A DNA stretch of 64,000 nt from Pedobacter frigoris. GTDB lineage: Bacteria > Bacteroidota > Bacteroidia > Sphingobacteriales > Sphingobacteriaceae. Position 1 is the first letter of the stretch. Each line of letters opens with the position of its first letter. Below, one piece after another: positions 53,455 to 61,298 of this stretch. Location of the stretch: the NCBI RefSeq assembly GCF_005116445.1, contig NZ_SWBQ01000006.1, positions 1-64,000 of the forward strand. Reading direction: 5' to 3'. Both the position numbers and the translations under genes were made by a program. The notes under the pieces are model-generated. The model did not search any database and had not been told where the DNA came from. It saw only the letters and a list, made by a program, of their open reading frames with translations.

Positions 53455-54486
53455 ATGGAAAATATCACCAGCGGGCAGGAGTTAGAAGATCAGGATCTGT
53501 ACGAACATCTGAACATTGTTGTAGATAAAGGACAGTCTTTGCTACGAATTGACAAATTTTTGATGTATAGGGTAGAAAATGCTTCGCGCAACAGGATACA
53601 GAACGCCATAGATGCTGGGAATGTCCTGGTCAACAAAAAGACGATTAAGCCAAGTTATAAAGTTAAGCCTGCCGATGAAATTTCTGTTGTCTTCCCGCAT
53701 CCGCCTAGGGATACCGAAGTTTATCCTGAAGACATACCATTAGATATCGTATATGAAGACAATGATTTGCTTGTGGTAAATAAACCTGCTGGTATGGTCG
53801 TGCATCCGGGCTACAACAATTATACGGGTACACTGGTAAATGCGCTGGCCTTCCATTTTGAGCAACTTCCTCAGCTACCTGGTAATGAAGGCAGACCAGG
53901 CCTCGTACACCGAATTGATAAAGATACATCAGGCTTATTGCTCATCAGCAAAAACGAAATCACGATGACCAAACTGGCCAAACAGTTCTTTGACCACAGC
54001 ATCACCCGTAAGTATGTTGCCCTTGCCTGGGGAGATATCGCTGACAATGGTACAGTTACAGGTTATATCGGGCGTAGCTTAAAGAACCGCATTGTGATGG
54101 ATGTATATGACGATGAAGAAAAAGGTAAGTGGTCCGTAACACATTATACCGTTCTTGAGCGTTTAGGATATGTAACTTTAATCAGCTGCCAGTTAGAAAC
54201 TGGCCGTACACATCAGATCAGGGCACATATGCAGCATATCGGACATCCTTTATTTAATGATGCCAATTACGGGGGCGATAAAATTGTAAAAGGTACTACC
54301 TTCAATAAGTACAAGCAATTTGTTCAAAATACTTTTGGGCTTTTACCGCGTCAGGCACTTCACGCACAAACTTTAGGATTTATTCATCCTACTACTAAAA
54401 AATACATGGAATTTGAAGCGCCTTTGCCTTCTGATTTCGACTCCGCTCTAAACAAATGGAGAAATTACATTGTACAGCCCCAATAA
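53455..54486 (+). CDS. RluA/RluD-family 23S rRNA pseudouridine synthase
   Basis: Converts uridines to pseudouridine in rRNA (RluD modifies helix 69 of 23S). N-terminal S4 RNA-binding domain (about 28-90, RIDKFLMYRVENASRNRIQNAI) and catalytic domain with PAGMVVHPG, the active Asp in HRIDKDTSGLLLISKN near residue 155, and ETGRTHQIRAHMQHIGHPLFND. The S4 domain and 343-aa length favour an RluD-type enzyme. The aminotransferase gene follows with no gap (TAA-ATG). Confidence 0.92.
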   Translation: MENITSGQELEDQDLYEHLNIVVDKGQSLLRIDKFLMYRVENASRNRIQNAIDAGNVLVNKKTIKPSYKVKPADEISVVFPHPPRDTEVYPEDIPLDIVYEDNDLLVVNKPAGMVVHPGYNNYTGTLVNALAFHFEQLPQLPGNEGRPGLVHRIDKDTSGLLLISKNEITMTKLAKQFFDHSITRKYVALAWGDIADNGTVTGYIGRSLKNRIVMDVYDDEEKGKWSVTHYTVLERLGYVTLISCQLETGRTHQIRAHMQHIGHPLFNDANYGGDKIVKGTTFNKYKQFVQNTFGLLPRQALHAQTLGFIHPTTKKYMEFEAPLPSDFDSALNKWRNYIVQPQ

Positions 54487-55326
54487 ATGCAACAGGAATA
54501 CATCATACATAACGACGAGTTTATACCTGTAAATCAACCCATTCTTACTGCCCATAACCGGGGATTCAGGTATGGCGATGGACTGTTTGAGTCTATGCGC
54601 ATGGTTAATGGGAAGCTTAAATTTGCCGAGCAGCATGCCGACAGACTGAAAGCCGGGATGAAAGCATTGAAAATGGAAGGGGCAAATCTGCTCGATGAGT
54701 ATTTCCTGAAGCAGAAAACAGCAGAACTTTGTAAGAAAAATAAACTGAAAGACAATGTACGTTTCCGTTTGTCAGTTTATCGGGATGGAGAAGGTCTCTA
54801 TACACCCGCGACCAATAAATCCGGTTATGTACTGGAGGCAAGTCCCCTTACGGAAAGTACTTACGAGCTCAATAAAAAGGGATTGATCGTAGATGTATAC
54901 GATGAACTCACAAAATCTGTTGATAAGCTTGCTAACTACAAGACCTGCAATTCTTTGGTCTATGTTATGGCCGGTCTTTATAAAAAGCAACACAGCCTGG
55001 ATGAAGTATTTATCCTGAATCACAATGGCTTTTTATGCGAAAGCATCAGCTCAAATGTATTTGTGGTGTACAACAAACAGATCTATACCCCGGCATTATC
55101 TGAAGGCTGTATTTCGGGGGTCATGCGCGGAGTAGTGATGAATATCGCCAAAACCAACAACATTCAAATCGTAGAAGCACAGATCAATCCGGAGGTTTTA
55201 AAGGAAGCCGAGGAGGTATTCATCACCAACGCTATCGGGGGAATCCGCTGGGTGATGGGATACGGCAGAAAGCGTTACTTCAATGAGGTGACCAAGCTGC
55301 TGAGTGCAAAACTCAATGTACTGTAA
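54487..55326 (+). CDS. Class IV PLP aminotransferase (BCAT/aminodeoxychorismate lyase family)
   Basis: A fold-type IV PLP enzyme. Family motifs: NRGFRYGDGLFESMRM near residue 25, PLP-Lys in LANYKTCNSLVYV near 150, FILNHNGFLCESISSNVFVV, and GCISGVMRGVVM. Length 279 aa fits branched-chain aminotransferases, D-amino-acid transaminases or aminodeoxychorismate lyase (pabC). Since pabB and folC are both in the window, pabC is plausible, but the sequence does not decide. It is translationally coupled to the pseudouridine synthase. Confidence 0.85.
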   Translation: MQQEYIIHNDEFIPVNQPILTAHNRGFRYGDGLFESMRMVNGKLKFAEQHADRLKAGMKALKMEGANLLDEYFLKQKTAELCKKNKLKDNVRFRLSVYRDGEGLYTPATNKSGYVLEASPLTESTYELNKKGLIVDVYDELTKSVDKLANYKTCNSLVYVMAGLYKKQHSLDEVFILNHNGFLCESISSNVFVVYNKQIYTPALSEGCISGVMRGVVMNIAKTNNIQIVEAQINPEVLKEAEEVFITNAIGGIRWVMGYGRKRYFNEVTKLLSAKLNVL

Positions 55327-55367
55327 TTTCCGCCCGGCTTTATACTATTTGTGCTATATTTACTTTT

Positions 55368-56350
55368 ATGAAAATCGCCGTATTCAGTACCTGCCAGTAT
55401 GATGAAGAATTTTTAAGCCGCTTCAATACCGGTCACGAACTGTCTTTTTTTAGCGTTGCCTTAAACGAAGATACCGCTAAACTGGCTGATGGATTTGATG
55501 CGATCTGCGTTTTTGTAAATGACAGCATCAATACTGCTGTGTTGAACCAACTGCATAAAAATGGCTTAAAATTAATTGTTCTGCGCTGTGCAGGCTTTAA
55601 CAATGTAGACATTTCCACTGCAACGCAATTCGGTATTCCGGTACTTCGCGTACCCGCTTATTCTCCAGAGGCAGTGGCTGAGCATGCAATGGCATTGATC
55701 CTTACACTCAATAGGAAAACGCATAAGGCTTATAATCGCGTAAGGGAAGGTAATTTTTCTCTGGAGCGGCTGATGGGATTTAATCTTCACGGACGTAAGG
55801 TTGCCGTAGTAGGTACAGGAAATATCGGAGCTGCCTTTTGCCGGATTTTAGCCGGATTTGGCTGCCGGATCAATGCCTATGATCCCTATCCCTCAGAAAC
55901 ACTAAAAAGGAATGGAGTAGTTTACGGCAACCTGGAAGACACACTTGCAGATGCTGATGTGGTAGCCCTGCATTGCCCTTTAACGGAACAGACCAATCAC
56001 CTGATCAATGCCGAAAGCCTTAAGCTTTTAAACAAGGGGCTATGCTGATCAACACCAGCAGGGGCGGACTCGTCGATACCAAAGCAGTTATTGAGGCTTT
56101 GAAAACAGGGCAACTGGGGTCACTGGGTTTTGATGTCTATGAGCAGGAATCGGCGCTCTTTTTTCACGATCGATCGGAAGATGTGATACAGGATGACCTC
56201 ATCACCAGGCTCATTTCCTTTCCCAATGTGCTGATTACCTCACACCAGGGGTTTTTCACCAAAGAGGCCATGGAGGAAATCGCCAAAACTACTTTCGGAA
56301 ACCTTGATGCCTTTGTCAAAGGAGAAGAGCTGGTCAACCGCGTAAAGTAA
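55368..56350 (+). pseudogene. ldhA: D-lactate dehydrogenase (ldhA-type) with a frameshift
   Basis: A D-2-hydroxyacid dehydrogenase closely resembling fermentative LdhA (pyruvate to D-lactate with NADH): RCAGFNNVDISTA, VPAYSPEAVAEHAMALILTLNR, GTGNIGAAFCRILAGFG, YDPYPS, and in the second part NTSRGGLVDTKAVIEAL and HQGFFTKEAM with the active His. The reading frame breaks after KLLNKG: the first part (55368-56048) hits a stop just after the G-run 56036-56039, and the second resumes at ATG 56042. One extra G in that run would restore an uninterrupted 328-codon frame. Either a true recent inactivation, a slippage-prone switch, or a base-call error. Confidence 0.85.
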
Positions 56351-56367
56351 ATGCTCTCAGGCGCTCT

Positions 56368-57276
56368 CTATAAGCGCATTCCCCTTAAGAATTCATCAAC
56401 CAGCATTCGCTTTTTACCCTCATATTGAAGATCTGTCAGCTTGATAAACCCATCTCTGGCTGCAAATTTCAGGTAAGTCTTACCGTCGGATAAGAACGCT
56501 CCCGGTGAAATTCCCGGTTCCTTATCTTCCAGCTCTGCTTTAAAAACTTTCAGCGTCTTATCGTTCAGTTTTGTAAAAGCGGTTGGGTACGGACTCAATC
56601 CGCGTATCAGATTGTATATCTTTGCGGCCGGTTGGTTCCAGTCGATCTGACAATGCTCTTTAAAGATTTTAGGTGCATGTTTAAGTTCATCACTCTGAGG
56701 TTGTGGCTGCTCTGTATATTCACCTGTGGCAATAGCCTGAACAGTGCGGGTCAGCAGACCGGCACCTACATTCATCAGTTTATCATGCAATTCACCCGCA
56801 GTTTCATCCTCAGCAATAGCTACACCTTCAGAGAAAATAATATCTCCGGTATCAATTTCATGTTTCAGGAAAAACGTCGTAACCCCGCTTTCTTTTTCCC
56901 CATTGATGATCGCATGGTTAATTGGTGCGGCACCCCTGTACTGCGGCAGAAGGGAGCCGTGAAGATTGATGGTGCCCATGCGAGGCATGTTCCAAACCAC
57001 TTCAGGAAGCATTCTAAACGCCACTACTACATGCAGATCTGCCTGCAATGCCCGTAGTTCTTCAATAAACAAAGGGTCCTTCAGTTTCAGGGGCTGCAAT
57101 ACCTTGATGCCTTTTGATATAGCATATTGCTTTACTGCACTTTCCTGAAGTTTTTGTCCGCGGCCGGCAGGTTTATCTGCTGCGGTTACTACAGCTGCAA
57201 TGTCAAATCCTCCTGCTACCAATGCATTCAGGGAAGCAACTGCAAAGTCCGGGGTGCCCATGAAAACTATTTTCAT
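56368..57276 (-). CDS. fmt: Methionyl-tRNA formyltransferase
   Basis: Formylates initiator Met-tRNA using 10-formyl-tetrahydrofolate. N-terminal domain begins KIVFMGTPDFAVASLNALV. The folate-binding and catalytic core NLHGSLLPQYRGAAPINHAIINGE is near residue 107, with HEIDTGDII after it. The C-terminal OB-like tRNA domain follows. Length 302 aa is standard. The gene converges on ldhA with an 17-nt gap. No def gene is adjacent. Confidence 0.96.
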   Translation of the reverse strand: MKIVFMGTPDFAVASLNALVAGGFDIAAVVTAADKPAGRGQKLQESAVKQYAISKGIKVLQPLKLKDPLFIEELRALQADLHVVVAFRMLPEVVWNMPRMGTINLHGSLLPQYRGAAPINHAIINGEKESGVTTFFLKHEIDTGDIIFSEGVAIAEDETAGELHDKLMNVGAGLLTRTVQAIATGEYTEQPQPQSDELKHAPKIFKEHCQIDWNQPAAKIYNLIRGLSPYPTAFTKLNDKTLKVFKAELEDKEPGISPGAFLSDGKTYLKFAARDGFIKLTDLQYEGKKRMLVDEFLRGMRL

Positions 57277-57354
57277 AATTTCTTGTTTGTGATTAACGGT
57301 TATGACGCTATTGCAAAATAACTAAAAATTAAACGCATTTTTCAGCATATCCTT

Positions 57355-58401
57355 ATGGTACAAACCTTAGAAGAGATCAAATCCAGTGGCTTGTCCTATG
57401 TAACAGATAGCCAGCCAGGGATATACAGGAACGGAAAGCCTGGAAAGTTTTATTACACAGATAAAGATGGAAAGCGCACCGATGATGAGGCCCAGCTTAG
57501 CCGCATCAAGTCGCTTGTCCTGCCGCCGGCCTGGCAAAAAGTCTGGATCGCACCAAAGAAAAACGCATACCTGCAGGCTACAGGCATTGATGCCGCGGGA
57601 AGAAAGCAGTATCGTTATCATCCGGAGTGGACTTCCCGGCGGTCGGACAGTAAGTATTTCAGACTCTTGGAATTTGGAAAGGTGCTTCCGAAAGCCAGGA
57701 AGCGCATCGCAAAAGACCTGAGAAGAAAAGAATTCGACGAGCAGAAAGTACTCGCCATTTCCATGCAGGTCATGCTCAAAACGCTGATCCGTGTAGGCAA
57801 TGATGCCTATAAAGAATTATATGGCAGCTATGGACTGACCACCTTGACAAATAAGCACGTTAAGATTGAGGGCAATAAACTTAAGCTCACTTTTAAGGGT
57901 AAAAAGGGTGTGCAGCAGAATGTGCAGCTCAACGACAAGACGCTGGCTAAGCTGATTAGACAATGTAAAGAAATACCGGGACAGGATCTCTTTCAATATT
58001 ATACTGAAGGTAACGAACACCGACCAATAGACTCGGGGCGGATCAATAATTACATCAGGGAGATTACCGGTAGCGATTTTACTGCAAAGGATTTTCGCAC
58101 CTGGGGAGGTACGCTTGAGGCTTTGAGACAACTGGCCATTTGCTGCAGTAATGATGATCAGGAGAAACCCAAAAAGAAGGTCATTGTAGAAGTGCTGGAC
58201 TGTGTGGCAGGGAAGTTGGGCAATACACGTGCGGTTTGTAAAAGCTCATATGTATATCCGCTGTTGCTGGAAGCTTTTGAAAATGATCAGTTGGCAAAAT
58301 ACCTTAAAAAGGTCAATAAAGACCATAGTGAGAGCATCAAAGCTGTGGAGAATGATGAGAAAGTGTTAATGCAATTTCTGAGAGCCGCACAGAAGAAGTA
58401 A
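57355..58401 (+). CDS. DNA topoisomerase IB (poxvirus-type)
   Basis: Relaxes supercoils by nicking one strand through a 3'-phosphotyrosine. N-terminal domain (about 1-90, with LPPAWQKVWIAP) and catalytic domain with LKTLIRVGNDAY, TLTNKHVKI, KDFRTWGGT, and catalytic Tyr in CKSSYVYPLLLEAF near residue 299. Length 348 aa matches bacterial topoisomerase IB, known from a scattered set of bacteria. It diverges from fmt by 78 nt and ends at a bidirectional terminator. Confidence 0.94.
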   Translation: MVQTLEEIKSSGLSYVTDSQPGIYRNGKPGKFYYTDKDGKRTDDEAQLSRIKSLVLPPAWQKVWIAPKKNAYLQATGIDAAGRKQYRYHPEWTSRRSDSKYFRLLEFGKVLPKARKRIAKDLRRKEFDEQKVLAISMQVMLKTLIRVGNDAYKELYGSYGLTTLTNKHVKIEGNKLKLTFKGKKGVQQNVQLNDKTLAKLIRQCKEIPGQDLFQYYTEGNEHRPIDSGRINNYIREITGSDFTAKDFRTWGGTLEALRQLAICCSNDDQEKPKKKVIVEVLDCVAGKLGNTRAVCKSSYVYPLLLEAFENDQLAKYLKKVNKDHSESIKAVENDEKVLMQFLRAAQKK

Positions 58402-58420
58402 TTGTTCGATAGTTTTAAAT

Positions 58421-58453
58421 AAAAAAAGCGCCTAATCTTTAGGCGCTTTTTTT
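58421..58453. terminator. Bidirectional terminator after topoisomerase IB
   Basis: A 15-bp perfect stem (58421-58435 with 58439-58453, loop TCT) with A-run and T-run ends. It overlaps the last codons and stop of the short minus-strand gene. Confidence 0.92.
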
Positions 58454-58644
58454 ATTGGATGTACTGGCTGTTCACTTTGCTCCCTTTGCTTTGCCGGGTT
58501 TTTGAAGTGTGCCTCTTCTCCTTTATAATCTTCATCTTCTGCCTTTTTTACGGCTTTATCTCCGGCAGGAACCTTATCTTTCGGGATTTCTTCCCTATAG
58601 TTACTGCTCGGCTTTTCGTTTTTCTTTTTTGGTTCGCTGTTCAT
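58432..58644 (-). CDS. Short charged hypothetical protein
   Basis: A 70-residue, highly charged, Lys/Glu/Pro-rich and Cys-free sequence (EKPSSNYREEIPKDKVPAG, EDEDYKGEEAHFKNPAKQR), likely disordered. No family is recognised. Its stop codon lies inside the terminator stem, so the terminator ends its mRNA within the last codons' region. It follows namZ on the same strand. It may be a small stress- or nucleic-acid-binding protein, but that is not shown. Confidence 0.6.
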   Translation of the reverse strand: MNSEPKKKNEKPSSNYREEIPKDKVPAGDKAVKKAEDEDYKGEEAHFKNPAKQREQSEQPVHPIKKAPKD

Positions 58645-58688
58645 AAGTATGGTGTTTACCTCAATGTTCGTACACGGTCGAAAGATCT

Positions 58689-58708
58689 CTCCTGTCGTCG
58701 AGATGACG
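58689..58708 (-). repeat. REP-like interspersed motif, copy 1
   Basis: On the minus strand the 20-mer reads CGTCATCTCGACGACAGGAG, matching the copy at 63797-63816 at 19 of 20 positions. The CGTC/GACG ends can pair as a small hairpin. It lies between namZ and the short charged gene. Confidence 0.55.
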
Positions 58709-58721
58709 ATCCTTGCCTCAT

Positions 58722-59996
58722 TTAAGGATACAACAAATACTTCTTACGCATTGTTTTATACTTGCTCAATCCCGGTTCCCAGCTCGCCCTGATTTCTTTC
58801 TCCGATTTACCTGCAATGATCTGTTTTCTGAAATCAGCTACACCAATCAGCCTTTCTATTACCCCCATCTGGTTGCTCAGGTTAGAATTAAAAAAGTCTG
58901 CCTTATTCGGCGAATTTTTATAAAGCTCAATCATCCAGCTCAAATTAAGCTGCTTTGTTCTCCGGAATATCGACGTGTCATAATTGCGCAGGTCCAGTCC
59001 ATGACACACCTTATTCATAAAAATAGGGGTTTCAGACATGCCCTTTATACTTACCGGGGTAAAAGAAAAACTGTATTTGCCCTTCAGTGCCGGTGCACCT
59101 ACTATCGTAAACGGAAACTGTGTGCCCCGGCCATAGTTCAGGTAAGTCCCCTCAAAAAGGCACATGCTTGGGTACAATAAAATCGACTGTGGAGTATTCA
59201 GGTTTGGTGAGGGGTTCACCGGAAGTTCATATGGTGTATCATGGGTGTAATTCGCCACTTTGATGATCTTAATCTTACATTGTAGCTTATTGTCCAGCCA
59301 GTTCTCACCATTCAGCATTTGGGCATACTCGCCAACTGTAAGTCCGTGCACTGCAGGAATCGGTTTCAGACCTATGCCCGATTTGAACTGCGGGTCCAAT
59401 ATCGGGCCGTCTATGTAAAAACCATTCGGATTTGGCCTGTCCAGTATCAGGACTTCCTTTTTGTGCTCGGCACAGGCTTCCATCACATGTTGCAATGTAT
59501 TGATATAGGTATAGAAACGTACGCCCACATCTTGTATGTCAAAAACAACAACATCAACATCCGCCAGGTCTGCTGCAGTCGGCTTGGAATGTTTTCCGTA
59601 TAACGAAACCGCCTTAATTCCGGTTTTCACATCAATTTCATCGTTTACATGCACACCGTTGCTGGCATTGCCCCTAAAACCATGTTCAGGACCAAAGATC
59701 TTTACAATTTTAACACCCAGGGTCAGTAAGCTGTCTACCGTAGTTTCTTTTCCAATGATTGAGGTCGGGTTTACCACCATTCCCACACGTTTCCCTTTCA
59801 GATAAGGAACGTACAATTCTGTTTGCTCTGCACCGGTACGCAACTTTTCGTTGACAGGTTTGTCGAAGTTCTCCGCTTTTACCTGATCTGGTTTAGGTAC
59901 GCCCGGATTAAAAACTACTTTGCCGGTTGAACCACAGGCCTGTAATGAAAAGGAGAGCAGTGCTGCATTTAAAATATGTATAAGTGATGAAGTCAT
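58722..59996 (-). CDS. namZ: DUF1343 exo-beta-N-acetylmuramidase NamZ-like lipoprotein
   Basis: The DUF1343 family (GH171) includes NamZ, an exo-acting enzyme that releases MurNAc from peptidoglycan fragments. The lipobox LQAC near residue 21 anchors it in the periplasm. Motifs: KRVGMVVNPTSI, FGPEHGFRG, VFDIQDVGVRFYTYI near 155, DRPNPNG, and EGTYLNYGRGTQFPF. Length 424 aa is typical. It may act with the GH20 hexosaminidase at 18 kb in cell-wall turnover; this link is inference. Confidence 0.9.
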   Translation of the reverse strand: MTSSLIHILNAALLSFSLQACGSTGKVVFNPGVPKPDQVKAENFDKPVNEKLRTGAEQTELYVPYLKGKRVGMVVNPTSIIGKETTVDSLLTLGVKIVKIFGPEHGFRGNASNGVHVNDEIDVKTGIKAVSLYGKHSKPTAADLADVDVVVFDIQDVGVRFYTYINTLQHVMEACAEHKKEVLILDRPNPNGFYIDGPILDPQFKSGIGLKPIPAVHGLTVGEYAQMLNGENWLDNKLQCKIKIIKVANYTHDTPYELPVNPSPNLNTPQSILLYPSMCLFEGTYLNYGRGTQFPFTIVGAPALKGKYSFSFTPVSIKGMSETPIFMNKVCHGLDLRNYDTSIFRRTKQLNLSWMIELYKNSPNKADFFNSNLSNQMGVIERLIGVADFRKQIIAGKSEKEIRASWEPGLSKYKTMRKKYLLYP

Positions 59997-60077
59997 TGGT
60001 GAACCTTTTTTTATTAATATACGTTTAAATCAAAATCAATTGAGCATTTTTGCTAAGTTACAATTTATTGCAAGAGG

Positions 60078-61298
60078 TTGAATACAGAATATTTCATAGC
60101 AGGACGGATAGCCGTTAAATCTGAACGTACATTTTCAAAGCTGATCGTTCGCATAGCAATCGCGGGCGTTATGCTCAGCCTGGCTGTGATGATGCTTTCT
60201 GTGGCAATTATCAAGGGTTTTAAAAGCGAGATCCAGGAAAAGGTAAGGGGATATATCGGAGATGTGAGGATCTTTAAATTCGACCTGAACAATTCCTTTG
60301 AACTCTCTCCGTTTACCCCCGCTGCCGAAACCATCAACGACCTCAAGAAGAATCCGGATGTCGAATACTTTCAGCCTTATGCCACCAAGCCCGCCATCAT
60401 ATCTGTCAATGATGAGGTGGAGGGGATCGTTTATAAAGGAATTGACAAGACCTTCAACTGGGATTACATCCGCAAGCACCTTGTCAGCGGCAATGTGATC
60501 AACTTTACCGATAGCGCAGCGGCGATGAAGCAGATCATGATCTCTCAGTTTACCGCCGACCGCCTCAAACTGAAAACCGGAGATAGTTTCATCATGCACT
60601 TTGTACAGGACCCCCCGCGGCCGCGTAAATTTACCATAGCAGGTATTTACAGCATCGGTGTGGAGGAAATAGACAAAGGATTCGTCATTGGCGATATCAA
60701 TGTGATCCGGAGGCTAAACAACTGGAAGCCAAATGAAATTGGCGGACTCGAGATCAGGGTTAAAGACTTTTCTAAACTGCAGCAGGTATCCAGAACCATC
60801 TATGAAGGACTGGAAATGAAGCTCAAATCAGAATCTGTACAGGAGTATTTTCCGGCAATTTTCACCTGGCTTTCTTTGCTTGATGTCAACACCAAAGTAT
60901 TGCTGATCCTGATGATGGTAGTAGGTGTCATCAATATGATTACCGCCTTGCTGATCATGATACTGGAACGCACCAATATGATCGGGATGCTGAAAGCCTT
61001 CGGGATGACGGACTACGGTGTCATGAAGATCTTCCTTTACAATGCGCTTTACCTTGTCGGCATCGGACTCATACTCGGCAACATACTTGGACTAGGCTTA
61101 GCCTTTCTGCAACAGACCACTCATATCTTTAAGCTCGATCAGACTTCTTATTATCTGTCTTACGTGCCCCTGGAAGTCCATTTTATTGATGTGCTGCTGC
61201 TCAACATAGCGACAGTGGTCATCTGCTTAATCGTGCTGATCCTGCCTTCTCTGTTGGTCAGCAAGATCAGCCCGTTAAAAGCAATCAGGTTCAAATAA
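60078..61298 (+). CDS. LolC/FtsX-family ABC transporter permease
   Basis: An inner-membrane permease of the MacB/LolCDE type. One transmembrane helix near residues 27-50 (RIAIAGVMLSLAVMMLSVAI), a periplasmic domain (about 60-260), and three further helices in the C-terminal FtsX domain (LLILMMVVGVINMITALLIMILERT, then two more). LolC/E members move lipoproteins to the outer membrane. The start is TTG at 60078 after AGAGG; no ATG is available upstream in frame and the N-terminus MNTEYFIAGRI fits the family. The ATPase partner is not adjacent. Its stop directly abuts the convergent S9 peptidase stop. Confidence 0.88.
   Translation: MNTEYFIAGRIAVKSERTFSKLIVRIAIAGVMLSLAVMMLSVAIIKGFKSEIQEKVRGYIGDVRIFKFDLNNSFELSPFTPAAETINDLKKNPDVEYFQPYATKPAIISVNDEVEGIVYKGIDKTFNWDYIRKHLVSGNVINFTDSAAAMKQIMISQFTADRLKLKTGDSFIMHFVQDPPRPRKFTIAGIYSIGVEEIDKGFVIGDINVIRRLNNWKPNEIGGLEIRVKDFSKLQQVSRTIYEGLEMKLKSESVQEYFPAIFTWLSLLDVNTKVLLILMMVVGVINMITALLIMILERTNMIGMLKAFGMTDYGVMKIFLYNALYLVGIGLILGNILGLGLAFLQQTTHIFKLDQTSYYLSYVPLEVHFIDVLLLNIATVVICLIVLILPSLLVSKISPLKAIRFK

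Noticed and set aside
56041..56047. In-frame TGA in ldhA read as selenocysteine
   Set aside because: The reading frame itself is wrong after the G-run; a one-base insertion restores the family sequence, so recoding is not needed.
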